Shown here one piece after another: positions 1 through 6,743 of a stretch of 15,990 nucleotides of DNA. The DNA is taken from positions 5,555 to 21,544 of the forward strand of contig DPJP01000447.1 of NCBI GenBank assembly GCA_003542955.1. The letters are read 5' to 3'. Both the position numbers and the translations under genes were made by a program. Numbering within the stretch: position 1 is the stretch's first letter; each line of letters opens with the position of its first letter. Source of the stretch: Armatimonadota bacterium. Lineage in GTDB: Bacteria; Armatimonadota; Zipacnadia; Zipacnadales; UBA11051. Below the pieces are notes generated by a model. It was not told where the DNA came from and made no database searches. It saw only the letters and a program-made list of their open reading frames with translations.

Positions 1-858
1 GGCCGCGGGCTGTTCACCGAGGCGGCCCTGCGCGACATCCTGATGCGGCTGCGGCTCGCGGTGCGCAGGGCGGGGGGGCTCATTCACGGGATCGAGTACT
101 GCCCGCACTCACCGGATGCGGGCTGCCGGTGCCGCAAGCCGGGGATCGGCAACCTGCTGAAGGCCGCGACCAAGTACGGCCTTCAGTTGCAGCGGTCTGT
201 CTTCGTGGGCGATAGTTGCGGTGACATCAACGCCGCCCACGCGGCCGGCTGTACGAGCATCTTCCTGACCACCCGCGCGGAGATGCCGCCGGGGCCTGCT
301 TCGTCGCCTGCCGACGCCGACGACGAGGGGCCGACCCTGCTCGATCCCGCGCAGCGCGACCTCGTCTACGCCCGGCAGAAGCTCGCGGACGCGCTCAGCC
401 ATCGACGACCCGGCGCATGCGAGTTCACGCCGCGGCAGGCCTTTGGCAGTCTCACTGTGGACTTCTACTGCCACGACGAGGCGGTGGCCATCCTGCTTGA
501 CGCCACGCGCTCGGCGGGTCTGGATGACCGCGCACGCACGCGGCATGAGTATCTCAGAACGCTGGGGCTGAAGGTACTCCGGTTCACCGCGCGGGAGGTA
601 CTCGACGGTGTCGAGGAGGTCCTCGACCAAATCGACGATGCCGTGGCGGGGGTCCTGCCGCTTGCGAGAGCGGCTGCCGGTGAGGATGCGCGGGATCGCG
701 ATATCCGCGAACTCAACCACGCCTCAGTGCTGGATCATCTGGATCGGTGCCTGCTGCCCCCGCAGTACATCGTGCCGAGCCTGGCACAGGCCGTGGAGAC
801 GGTTCTGCGGCTGCCGGAGTTCGCGCGTCTGCGGCGCGTGCGCAGGGCGTGGGGGTAG
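1..858 (+). CDS. GmhB-like HAD phosphatase fused to a degenerate DUF559 domain (5' partial)
   Basis: The frame is open from base 1, so the N-terminus, including the HAD DxD nucleophile, lies outside the window; 285 residues are visible. Residues 1-95 resemble heptose/histidinol bisphosphate phosphatases of the GmhB type: an opening GRGLFTE, a zinc-loop CPHSPDAGCRC at about 39-49, the following RKP (motif III lysine), and motif IV VGDSCGDI. GmhB removes the 7-phosphate of D-glycero-D-manno-heptose 1,7-bisphosphate in the cytoplasm, but the substrate here is inferred. After a Pro/Asp-rich linker, residues ~120-205 resemble DUF559 (Vsr-like nuclease fold): VDFYC (D154), then ILLDA (164-168), then GLKVLRF and EVL. 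The usual acidic residue of the second motif (E in VIELDG-type motifs) is Leu165, and the usual QH is absent, so nuclease activity is doubtful. The last ~75 residues are unrecognised. Transcription converges on the deacetylase gene. The domain calls are good; activity of the second domain is uncertain. Confidence 0.8.
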   Translation, partial: GRGLFTEAALRDILMRLRLAVRRAGGLIHGIEYCPHSPDAGCRCRKPGIGNLLKAATKYGLQLQRSVFVGDSCGDINAAHAAGCTSIFLTTRAEMPPGPASSPADADDEGPTLLDPAQRDLVYARQKLADALSHRRPGACEFTPRQAFGSLTVDFYCHDEAVAILLDATRSAGLDDRARTRHEYLRTLGLKVLRFTAREVLDGVEEVLDQIDDAVAGVLPLARAAAGEDARDRDIRELNHASVLDHLDRCLLPPQYIVPSLAQAVETVLRLPEFARLRRVRRAWG

Positions 859-924
859 GAATCCTGAGGTTGGCGCCGGTCGGCTGAGGGCGAAGCACCC
901 GACGACGAACCCCAGACGGCTTCG

Positions 925-2592
925 CTACGGCCTCAGCGCGATCTGCACAGACGGCTCTGAGGGTGACGGCAGGCGTGGAGCGGGGATGTCGGGGACGGCT
1001 CTCCACAGACCACCGCTGTCGGCCAGCGATGGCGCCGGGCCGAATGTGCCGGTGATGTAGAGCGTCCTGGTTTTCTCATCGAGATTCGCCGAGGCCCCGC
1101 AGTAGTCGACCAGCACCCACAGCGGCACCATGCTCGTGCCCTTGTAGAGGATCGCGGGCACGCTCATGAAGACCTTCTCGGAGCCAACCTGCAGTGTCCG
1201 CAGGTTCAGGTTCATCTGCAGGGTGTGCAGCGGGGTGCCGATGCGGAGGCTCTGGTCCTGCTTCTCGTAGGCGACGGTGCATCCGAGCAGGGGAAGCGTC
1301 GGTTTGGCCGGGAGCAGCAGCTGCCCATCTATCTTGACGGGCTCGACGGGCATGTCGACGGGGCGGCCGTTGATGACGACATGGAGCCCGGTTGTGGGCT
1401 TCATCTTCACCTGGCCGGCATCGGTATTGATCACGAACTCGCCGTCCCAGGGGTCATAGCCCTGAAGCTGGGAGAGCGTCACCAGTCGATAGCCCTTCTT
1501 CTGAAGCGCAGGGACAAGACGCTTGACGGCGGCGACGGTCTGCTCACGCGACCCGCCGCCGTCGTGCATGAGGATGATTGCGCCGTCGCGGGCGCCGTTG
1601 CAGGCGCGGTTGTAGATCGCGTCGGCGCCGGGTCGCCGCCAGTCGTTGGTATCCGCGGTCCACATCGCAATCTTGTAGCCGAGGTTCCCCGCCGTCGCCC
1701 GCACCGCACCGTTGGAGGCGCCGTAGGGCGGGCGGAAGTAGCGGGCATGCTTGCCCGTCAGGGGCTCGATAGTGTCCTCCCACCGATGGAGTTGGCTCGC
1801 GAGCGCGGATGATGACAGCTTTGTGCAGTCGGGGTGCGACCAGGTGTGGTTGCCGATCTCATGCCCGGCCGCGACCACGCGCGAGACGAGGTCTTTGTGC
1901 TTGACGGCCCAACAGCCCAGCATGAAGAAGGTCGCGCGCGCCTCATGCTGCTGCAGGATGCTGAGTATCTGCGGGGTGTAGGTGGGGCTCGGCCCGTCAT
2001 CGAAGGTGAGCGCCACTGAGGGCGGCTTCTCGGCCGTGGGTACCACCGCTGCCATGCAGATGCCGGCGAGCTGTCCGCTGACGGCGCCGTACTGCGCGTA
2101 GCGTATGCCGCCGATGCCCGTCTCAGTCAGTCCGGATGTGTGCCCAAGGGCCCCGGGTCCGAGTTCAGGGGTGATGAACCCGGCCTTCAGCACGGTGGGC
2201 TCGGTCATGTCACCGGCGGGTCGGATCGTGAGCCTGTCGCCACGGGCGACTCGGTGGTCCTCGCCAACAGGCACGCCGTTGAGCACGTAGTGTGGCGCGG
2301 CACCCGCACCCGCGGCGATCACAGTGCCACGCACGTCGAGCAGGTCTCCGGGGATGGTGTCTATGCCGATTCTGCGGGCGCAGTCGCCTGCGGTGGTGGC
2401 GCTCCAGAGGGGGACTCGCCGACCATTCACTGTCGCGGGGTGCGCGAGGGCGAACACGGCGAAGATTGCTACGAGCGCGCAGACCGCCGGCAGCATCCAT
2501 GATACCGCCGCGCGCGGCCGACACGGACGGCCCGCGACGCCGTCTCTGACACGGGATGTGTGGGCTGTAGTGCGATGGGTGTCTGTTGTCAT
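925..2592 (-). CDS. membrane-anchored polysaccharide deacetylase (NodB domain) with C-terminal stalk domain
   Basis: A 555-residue protein in the carbohydrate esterase 4 / NodB family, which removes N-acetyl groups from peptidoglycan or exopolysaccharide GlcNAc outside the membrane. A short basic N-terminus is followed by one hydrophobic segment (~32-50), a signal anchor. Residues ~54-128 form a small domain (NGRRVPL, PGDLLDV) that I associate with deacetylases of related phyla. The NodB core (~190-380) has every motif: TFDDGP (D198/D199), NHTWSHP (H249, H253), RPPYG (R287), DTNDW (D314) and LMHDGG (H343). Residues ~405-515 look like two copper-amine-oxidase-N-like stalk repeats, which probably bind the wall. 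The ATG at 2592 was chosen because the frame upstream runs back through the intrinsic terminator at 2650-2694, and the hydrophobic anchor sits at the right distance. The ribosome site is weak (GGCGGA). The gene must have its own promoter downstream of that terminator; none is clear. Confidence 0.9.
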   Translation of the reverse strand: MTTDTHRTTAHTSRVRDGVAGRPCRPRAAVSWMLPAVCALVAIFAVFALAHPATVNGRRVPLWSATTAGDCARRIGIDTIPGDLLDVRGTVIAAGAGAAPHYVLNGVPVGEDHRVARGDRLTIRPAGDMTEPTVLKAGFITPELGPGALGHTSGLTETGIGGIRYAQYGAVSGQLAGICMAAVVPTAEKPPSVALTFDDGPSPTYTPQILSILQQHEARATFFMLGCWAVKHKDLVSRVVAAGHEIGNHTWSHPDCTKLSSSALASQLHRWEDTIEPLTGKHARYFRPPYGASNGAVRATAGNLGYKIAMWTADTNDWRRPGADAIYNRACNGARDGAIILMHDGGGSREQTVAAVKRLVPALQKKGYRLVTLSQLQGYDPWDGEFVINTDAGQVKMKPTTGLHVVINGRPVDMPVEPVKIDGQLLLPAKPTLPLLGCTVAYEKQDQSLRIGTPLHTLQMNLNLRTLQVGSEKVFMSVPAILYKGTSMVPLWVLVDYCGASANLDEKTRTLYITGTFGPAPSLADSGGLWRAVPDIPAPRLPSPSEPSVQIALRP

Positions 2593-2649
2593 GCCTGGTC
2601 CGCCGGCTGTGAGTGTGATTGACACGTGCTGAGACGATGGCGGTGAACG

Positions 2650-2694
2650 AAAAACCCCCGGCCTCGGACTATGCTGACGCTTCCGGGCCGGGGG
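2650..2694 (-). terminator. intrinsic terminator of the stalk-domain protein gene
   Basis: Read on the minus strand, a perfect 9-bp arm pair (plus-strand CCCCCGGCC at 2655-2663 against GGCCGGGGG at 2686-2694) is extended by an inner 4-bp CGGA/TCCG pairing and followed at once by five T. It starts 38 nt after the stop of the gene ending at 2733 and lies 57 nt before the ATG of the deacetylase, so it separates the two transcription units. On the plus strand there is no T run after the hairpin, so it acts on the minus strand only. Confidence 0.92.
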
Positions 2695-2732
2695 TGGTTC
2701 GGCTGTTGGTGATGTGCGCCGCGCGGGGGCGC

Positions 2733-3536
2733 TCAGCCCGCGAAGCTCACGAATGCCCGGTTGTTGATGTGGTTCCAATCCACTCCGATGCCGAACAACT
2801 CGCACATCGGGCGAAGTGGAACGTAGGTGCGGTTCTCCATCCGTATTGCGCTGTGCCCGAGGCTGCGCGCGTTGCCGTCAACGTAGATGCGCGAGCTGCC
2901 GGGGATGACGCGGACGACCATGTTATTGCGGTGGACCTCGATGTAGTTGGACTTCGGGCCCCAGATGATGCCGCCGCCGATGTGGCGCATGAGGTCGGTC
3001 AGTGTGATGTAGACGCGCCCGTTGCGGATGAAGCCATGCTTCTCGAGGTCGCCCTCGCGGTTGTTGAACCAGGCGATCTCACGCAGGACGACCTTGCGCT
3101 GCAGCTTGAAGAAGCTGGGCGTGACGGTCGGCGCCTGCCTGAACAACGCATCGTGTGAAGCGTTATAGACATGCAGGGCCACCGCGCCCGTCGAGGCGAG
3201 CAGGAGTCCTCCGTCAGCCGCGTCGATGCGCACCTCATGCATACCGTCTGAGAGTGTGCTCGTATCGAGCGTGTACTCGGGCAGAGCGGCGTCGGTCATG
3301 AGCTTGACGACGCCGTCGAGGACGACGGCCTTGACGCCGTCGGGCATCGGAGCCGAAGCGGTGAGCATGACTTTTCCGCGGACGGCGGCGGAGTCACCGA
3401 GTACAACGACAGGGTCGACGGAGTTGATCGTCACTCCGAGTTGGCTGCCGGCACTCACTGTGACCGTGTGGGCGAATGCCGCGGCCGACAGGCAGACAAG
3501 TGCGATAGTGGTTGCGCAGAAGACCAGTCTCGGCAT
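2733..3536 (-). CDS. secreted protein with Ig-like region and copper-amine-oxidase-N-like stalk domain
   Basis: A 267-residue exported protein. The start at ATG 3536 is supported by AGAGGTG 9 nt upstream and by a clean signal peptide from the first residue (hydrophobic 3-20, cleavage near AFA-HT). A GTG at 3560 would add eight polar residues before the signal and would contain the ribosome site, so it is rejected. Residues ~24-125 are beta-rich with an Ig-like signature (LSDGMHEVRIDAADGG). Residues ~168-265 match the stalk domain first defined at the N-terminus of copper amine oxidases (YVDGNARSL, NRTYVPLRPMCELFG, VDWN). Such domains are generally non-catalytic and are found in wall-associated proteins; the role here is inferred. 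It has its own promoter and terminator. The next gene encodes a deacetylase with the same domain type, suggesting that both work at the same surface. Confidence 0.85.
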   Translation of the reverse strand: MPRLVFCATTIALVCLSAAAFAHTVTVSAGSQLGVTINSVDPVVVLGDSAAVRGKVMLTASAPMPDGVKAVVLDGVVKLMTDAALPEYTLDTSTLSDGMHEVRIDAADGGLLLASTGAVALHVYNASHDALFRQAPTVTPSFFKLQRKVVLREIAWFNNREGDLEKHGFIRNGRVYITLTDLMRHIGGGIIWGPKSNYIEVHRNNMVVRVIPGSSRIYVDGNARSLGHSAIRMENRTYVPLRPMCELFGIGVDWNHINNRAFVSFAG

Positions 3537-3597
3537 AGAATCAGGCACCTCTTTCCGCACGCTGGACCGGCTCTGGGGCTACAAGGGCAGCGAAGGC

Positions 3598-3627
3598 ATT
3601 GTAGCATAACGATTCTGCGCGAGTCAA
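3598..3627 (-). promoter_or_regulatory. sigma70-type promoter of the stalk-domain protein gene
   Basis: On the minus strand, TTGACT (3627-3622) and TACAAT (3603-3598) are separated by 18 nt, close to the housekeeping consensus. Transcription would begin near 3591, giving a leader of about 55 nt before the ATG at 3536. This is the best promoter in the window. It lies in the 212-nt gap between two divergent genes; no equally good promoter for the rhomboid gene is visible on the other strand. Confidence 0.85.
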
Positions 3628-3748
3628 CGCAGACCCGGCGGCCGCTTCCGCGCTGCATTCGGAGGCGGTTGAGGGGAACAACGGCCGCGTCGTCGAGTCG
3701 TTGATACCTGCAGATGCCTTAACGCCCGCTGCAATCGTGGAGCCATTG

Positions 3749-4456
3749 ATGATACCACTGCGCGACAACATCCGGTCCCAGTCGACACCATACGTCAATA
3801 TCGGCATCATCGTCAGCTGCGTGTTCGTCTTCATACTGCAGTTGACCTCCCGCGGCGAGGACATGCTCATGCCGTGGGCGTTCGTCCCGCAGGCGCTCAT
3901 CAGCCCGTCCGCATGGGCCGACTACGGCTTCGGACACATAGCCTTCACGGCCGTCAGCGCCATGTTCATGCACGGAGACTTCCTGCATCTGGGCTCGAAC
4001 ATGCTCTTTCTGTGGGTGTTCGGCGATAACATCGAGGACCGTATGGGGCACATCAAGTACCTGTTGTTCTACCTCTTGTGCGGTGTGGCGGCCACCCTGG
4101 CCCACAGCGTGGTCACGCTCTTCAGCAACATTCCCATGGTCGGGGCCAGCGGCGCGATAGCGGGGGTGATGGGCGCGTACTTCGTCCTCTGCAAGCAGTC
4201 GTCGATCCGCACCCTGGTGCCGACGATCATGATCATCCCCGTCATCGTCGAGGTGCCGGCCATCCTGTTCATCGGGATGTGGTTCGTGCTGCAGCTGCTC
4301 TACGGCCTCGGCATGCTCGGGCTGGGCGCCGGGATTGCCTTCTGGGCGCATATCGGCGGCGCCGTCGCAGGCTACTACCTGGCCAGACGGTTTGGCGGGG
4401 GGCGGAAGCCGAAGCCACCGGAGCCCCGCGTGATCGACCTCCGCATCATCGAGTGA
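3749..4456 (+). CDS. rhomboid family intramembrane serine protease
   Basis: A 235-residue polytopic membrane protein of the rhomboid family, which cleaves transmembrane segments of other proteins within the bilayer. The catalytic pair is visible: Ser134 in GASGAIAG and His201 in FWAHIGG. The family's conserved pattern MFMHGDFLHLGSNM (His75, His80, Asn84) comes before them, in the helix that carries the oxyanion residues. About six hydrophobic helices can be traced from residue ~17 to ~213. The tail (RKPKPPEPRVIDLRIIE) is basic then proline-rich and should be cytosolic. The ATG at 3749 has GGAG 6 nt upstream; a TTG at 3701 in the same frame would add 16 residues and has poorer support. It is divergent from the stalk-domain gene and convergent with the DUF4838 gene. 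Substrates cannot be told from sequence; the neighbouring signal-anchored proteins are only speculative candidates. Confidence 0.93.
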   Translation: MIPLRDNIRSQSTPYVNIGIIVSCVFVFILQLTSRGEDMLMPWAFVPQALISPSAWADYGFGHIAFTAVSAMFMHGDFLHLGSNMLFLWVFGDNIEDRMGHIKYLLFYLLCGVAATLAHSVVTLFSNIPMVGASGAIAGVMGAYFVLCKQSSIRTLVPTIMIIPVIVEVPAILFIGMWFVLQLLYGLGMLGLGAGIAFWAHIGGAVAGYYLARRFGGGRKPKPPEPRVIDLRIIE

Positions 4457-4458
4457 AG

Positions 4459-4487
4459 CGGCGCGTCATCACTCGCATCCCGCGCCG
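4459..4487. terminator. GC-rich hairpin between convergent genes (possible bidirectional terminator)
   Basis: CGGCGCG at 4459-4465 pairs perfectly with CGCGCCG at 4481-4487 across a 15-nt loop. It fills the 40-nt gap between the rhomboid stop (4456) and the DUF4838 stop (4497), where a terminator for both would be expected. There is no T run on either side, so it is not a canonical intrinsic terminator. Confidence 0.4.
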
Positions 4488-4496
4488 GGCTCGGGC

Positions 4497-5450
4497 TCAC
4501 TCCCCGCGCAGAGCGGCAGCATAGTCATTCAGCGGCGGATCGCCCCATCGATCAACGTAGTCGGCGTCGATCCAGCATGAGAAGCTCGTAACGCTCTCAA
4601 ACCCGAGCGTCTCGTAGAAGCGCAGGTCTTTGCGCAGTACGGAGCCGTCGTAGGGCAGCTTCGCCGCAGGGCGCTTCCAGCCCGAGGCGCGAGATGCATC
4701 AATCCAGTACTCGAGCACGTGGGCACCCGGCGCGCCGAAGAACTCGATTGCCGCCTCGCATGCGGCCACCATTTGTGCATTGGCCTCGCTGGTCGGGTCC
4801 GTCAGCGCCCGTGATGAGTCCCGGCGGATGGGGGCGAACTCGAGGAACACATTGGACGCCGGCTTCACCTCTCGCGGCGGGTCGAGGGTCTGCAGATACG
4901 TCAGGGCGGCGAGCCTCGCGCGCGGGTCCCACTCCCGAAGGGCTCCGGCGATGGCGTTGGCTATGACGAGGTTCTGATCCGATGCACTGAGCCCGCGACA
5001 TTGCGGGCACTGACACCATGGCTGACCATCGTCGGCCCAGAGGAAGTAGCGGTGCGTCGTTGATCTGAGTATCCTGCAGAGCTGCACGGCGCGCTGCGAG
5101 ACGATGCGCAGGGCCTCGGATGAACTGCAGCACAGGTTCGCATCCGGCGTCCGCACGCCCGTATCATCCATCCGGAACAGCTCGGGGCTTCGCTCGAAGA
5201 GACCGCGCGGGAGCAGCCAGCGCATGGCGTGCAGCTCGTACTCGATGTCCACACCGGCTTCGGCGAACGCGCGCAGGACCGCGCGGCCCCGCTCGCCGGT
5301 GATGAAGTCGATGGCGCCCTCCGGGGTGGCCTCGGCCCCGCCACCCGCGTGGAAGCCGACGGTGTTGATGCCGGCAGCGATGATGCGCTGCTCCAGGTCC
5401 GGGAGCGCGAAGTCGCCGACCTCGGGAACGATGCCTCTGCGGGTGAACAC
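4497..5450 (-). CDS. DUF4838 family protein (glycosidase-like)
   Basis: A 317-residue protein recognised as DUF4838, a TIM-barrel-like family linked to glycoside hydrolases in glycan-degrading bacteria. The signature is WADDGQPWCQCPQC at ~138-151, followed by LSASDQNLVIANAIA and LAALTYLQT; the two Asp and three Cys could form a catalytic or metal site, but this is inference. No signal peptide is visible, so it probably acts in the cytoplasm, which is odd for this family. The GTG at 5450 is chosen: it lies 13 nt after the stop of the TPR gene with GGGGGT just upstream, and the frame further upstream runs antiphase through the TPR coding sequence with non-protein-like composition. It is the last gene of a three-gene minus-strand operon. 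The exact start is moderately sure; the family is sure. Confidence 0.85.
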   Translation of the reverse strand: MFTRRGIVPEVGDFALPDLEQRIIAAGINTVGFHAGGGAEATPEGAIDFITGERGRAVLRAFAEAGVDIEYELHAMRWLLPRGLFERSPELFRMDDTGVRTPDANLCCSSSEALRIVSQRAVQLCRILRSTTHRYFLWADDGQPWCQCPQCRGLSASDQNLVIANAIAGALREWDPRARLAALTYLQTLDPPREVKPASNVFLEFAPIRRDSSRALTDPTSEANAQMVAACEAAIEFFGAPGAHVLEYWIDASRASGWKRPAAKLPYDGSVLRKDLRFYETLGFESVTSFSCWIDADYVDRWGDPPLNDYAAALRGE

Positions 5451-5463
5451 TGATACCCCCGGT

Positions 5464-5829
5464 CTATGTGTTGTCGGATACCTGATCGAGCAGGCTCCTG
5501 TAGTACTCGCTGTCGGGGTGGCGCCGGAGTGCCTCCGAGTAGTCGGCTGCCGCCGCCTGCATGTGCCCGAGTTCGCGCAACGCATCGCCGCGCAGCGCAT
5601 GGATTCCGGGCAGGTCCGGGTCCAACTCGATGGCGCGTGTGAAATCGTCGACCGCCTGGGCGTACATCTGCCTGCGCACGAACACGCGCCCGCGCGCTGC
5701 ATAGGCCTCGGCGTACTCCGGATCGGCCTGGATCGCCATCCCGAGGCTGGTCAGCGCGGGGTCGAGCTGGTTCATGTCGGCCTGGTCCCTGCCGCGTTGG
5801 CAGTACTGCTCCGCCTGTTGTCGGGACAT
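5464..5829 (-). CDS. small tetratricopeptide repeat protein
   Basis: A 121-residue soluble protein made almost entirely of about three TPR units (roughly residues 4-37, 38-71 and 72-105). Canonical positions are visible in AEAYAARGRVFVRRQMYAQAVDDFTRAIELDPD and the following GDALRELGHMQAAAADYSEALRRHPD segments. TPRs form helical scaffolds for protein-protein contacts; no catalytic residues are expected. The ATG at 5829 follows GGAGGC with 6-nt spacing and overlaps the stop of the acetyltransferase gene by one base (TGATG), which implies translational coupling. The downstream DUF4838 gene begins 13 nt after its stop. Its most likely role is to hold its operon partners together, but no partner can be proved. 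Confidence 0.9.
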   Translation of the reverse strand: MSRQQAEQYCQRGRDQADMNQLDPALTSLGMAIQADPEYAEAYAARGRVFVRRQMYAQAVDDFTRAIELDPDLPGIHALRGDALRELGHMQAAAADYSEALRRHPDSEYYRSLLDQVSDNT

Positions 5830-6611
5830 CACTCTGCCTCCGGCCTTTCCTGCCGCATTCCCGTGGGGCACTGCGGGCACAACTGCTGTGCGAGCCTGAA
5901 TGCCGCGCCCACCACATCGGCCGCGAGCATCAGGTGCACGGCTGCCGCGCCGATGGCGCCGTCGTGTATCTGATGGCGACCCCGCATGAAGCTCTCGAGC
6001 GCATCCCACTCGATCCGGCACGGGCCGTCACGCCACAGACTCGAGGCCACCTCGACGACATTGCCGAACGGGTCGACTATCCGCCGCCGGGCCTGGTGCA
6101 ACCCGATGCAGGGGCAGGAGGCAAGCAGCTCGCCGATGTGGGCGGCGGTGTTGGAGTTCGTCCCCACGCCCAGCAGCAGTACCCGGCCGCCCAGGATGGC
6201 GAGCTTCCCCAGCGGTGAGCGGTCCCCGAAGGTGCCGGCCTCGAGGTGCCCGGCCACGAGCCAGTCCGCGAGCGGCCCAATCGCGGCGTATGGATGCGTC
6301 GGGTGCATGCTGCGGCGCGCGAGCGGATGCTTCCGCAGCGCCTCCGTGATCGCCCCGTTGACCGAGGGCGTATTGCGGATGTCGAACAGCTCGAAGCGCC
6401 CGTGGTTGAAGGTCGGCATCATCAGCGTCCCCTCGCGCCCGAGCACATCCAGAAGCGCGCCGACCACCGTCGTCGCGCCGCCCTCGACATAGCCGAACGC
6501 CGACAGCGAGCTATGCACCTGCACCAGGTCGCCCTCACGCAGGCCAAGGTTACGCAGGCTTTCGACGATATCTGCGCGAGTGACGATGTCTTTGCCTTCG
6601 GAGTCGTACAT
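5829..6611 (-). CDS. AAC(3)-family N-acetyltransferase
   Basis: A 260-residue cytosolic protein of the Antibiotic_NAT (AAC(3)/FrbF-like) fold, which transfers acetyl from acetyl-CoA to an amino group. Family landmarks run in order: VHSSLSAFGYVEGG (~32-45), EGTLMMPTF (~60-68), HPTHPYAAIGP (~103-113), FGDRSPLGKL, LLLGVGTNSNTAAH (~145-158). The length is normal for the family. The ATG at 6611 has GGGAG 7 nt upstream. Though named for aminoglycoside 3-N-acetyltransferases, many chromosomal members in environmental bacteria are not resistance enzymes, and this one sits with a TPR and a glycosidase-like gene, so an amino-sugar or other metabolite substrate is as plausible. A short Cys motif (CPQC, ~245-248) near the C-terminus is unusual and echoes the CPQC in the DUF4838 partner; its meaning is unknown. 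First gene of the operon. Confidence 0.9.
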   Translation of the reverse strand: MYDSEGKDIVTRADIVESLRNLGLREGDLVQVHSSLSAFGYVEGGATTVVGALLDVLGREGTLMMPTFNHGRFELFDIRNTPSVNGAITEALRKHPLARRSMHPTHPYAAIGPLADWLVAGHLEAGTFGDRSPLGKLAILGGRVLLLGVGTNSNTAAHIGELLASCPCIGLHQARRRIVDPFGNVVEVASSLWRDGPCRIEWDALESFMRGRHQIHDGAIGAAAVHLMLAADVVGAAFRLAQQLCPQCPTGMRQERPEAE

Positions 6612-6743
6612 CGGCGTGCTCCCTTCTGAGTGTTGGCCGAGGTTTCGAGCAGATTCGTCGAGGCACCTGCCGGAAGGGAAGGCGCGCCGGGAAGCGAAAG
6701 GACGCGAGATATCATCACTCCAGAGCGTACAAGAGGCGGCACC
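6612..6743. other. divergent intergenic region between acetyltransferase and M14 peptidase genes
   Basis: These 132 nt separate two divergent starts and should hold promoters for both. Apart from the ribosome sites I see no consensus -35/-10 pair; a TATCAT at about 6709 on the plus strand has no partner at the correct distance. Confidence 0.5.

Noticed and set aside
879..903. GTCGG/CCGAC inverted repeat between the HAD and deacetylase stops
   Set aside because: Only 5 bp with a 15-nt loop and no T run; likely chance in this GC-rich sequence.
2593..2805. N-terminal extension of the deacetylase
   Set aside because: It would read through the intrinsic terminator at 2650-2694 and into the stalk gene's 3' end, and it places 100 polar residues before the membrane anchor.
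2619..3158. A 179-residue open frame on the plus strand
   Set aside because: Antisense to the stalk-domain gene and its terminator; Ala/Val/Asp-rich with no recognisable domain.
5451..5702. N-terminal extension of the DUF4838 protein
   Set aside because: It overlaps the well-supported TPR gene in another frame and has Arg/Ser/Thr-rich non-protein composition.
5829..6611. Antibiotic resistance gene
   Set aside because: The family name suggests aminoglycoside acetylation, but the chromosomal context, base composition like its neighbours and absence of mobile elements give no support for a resistance role.
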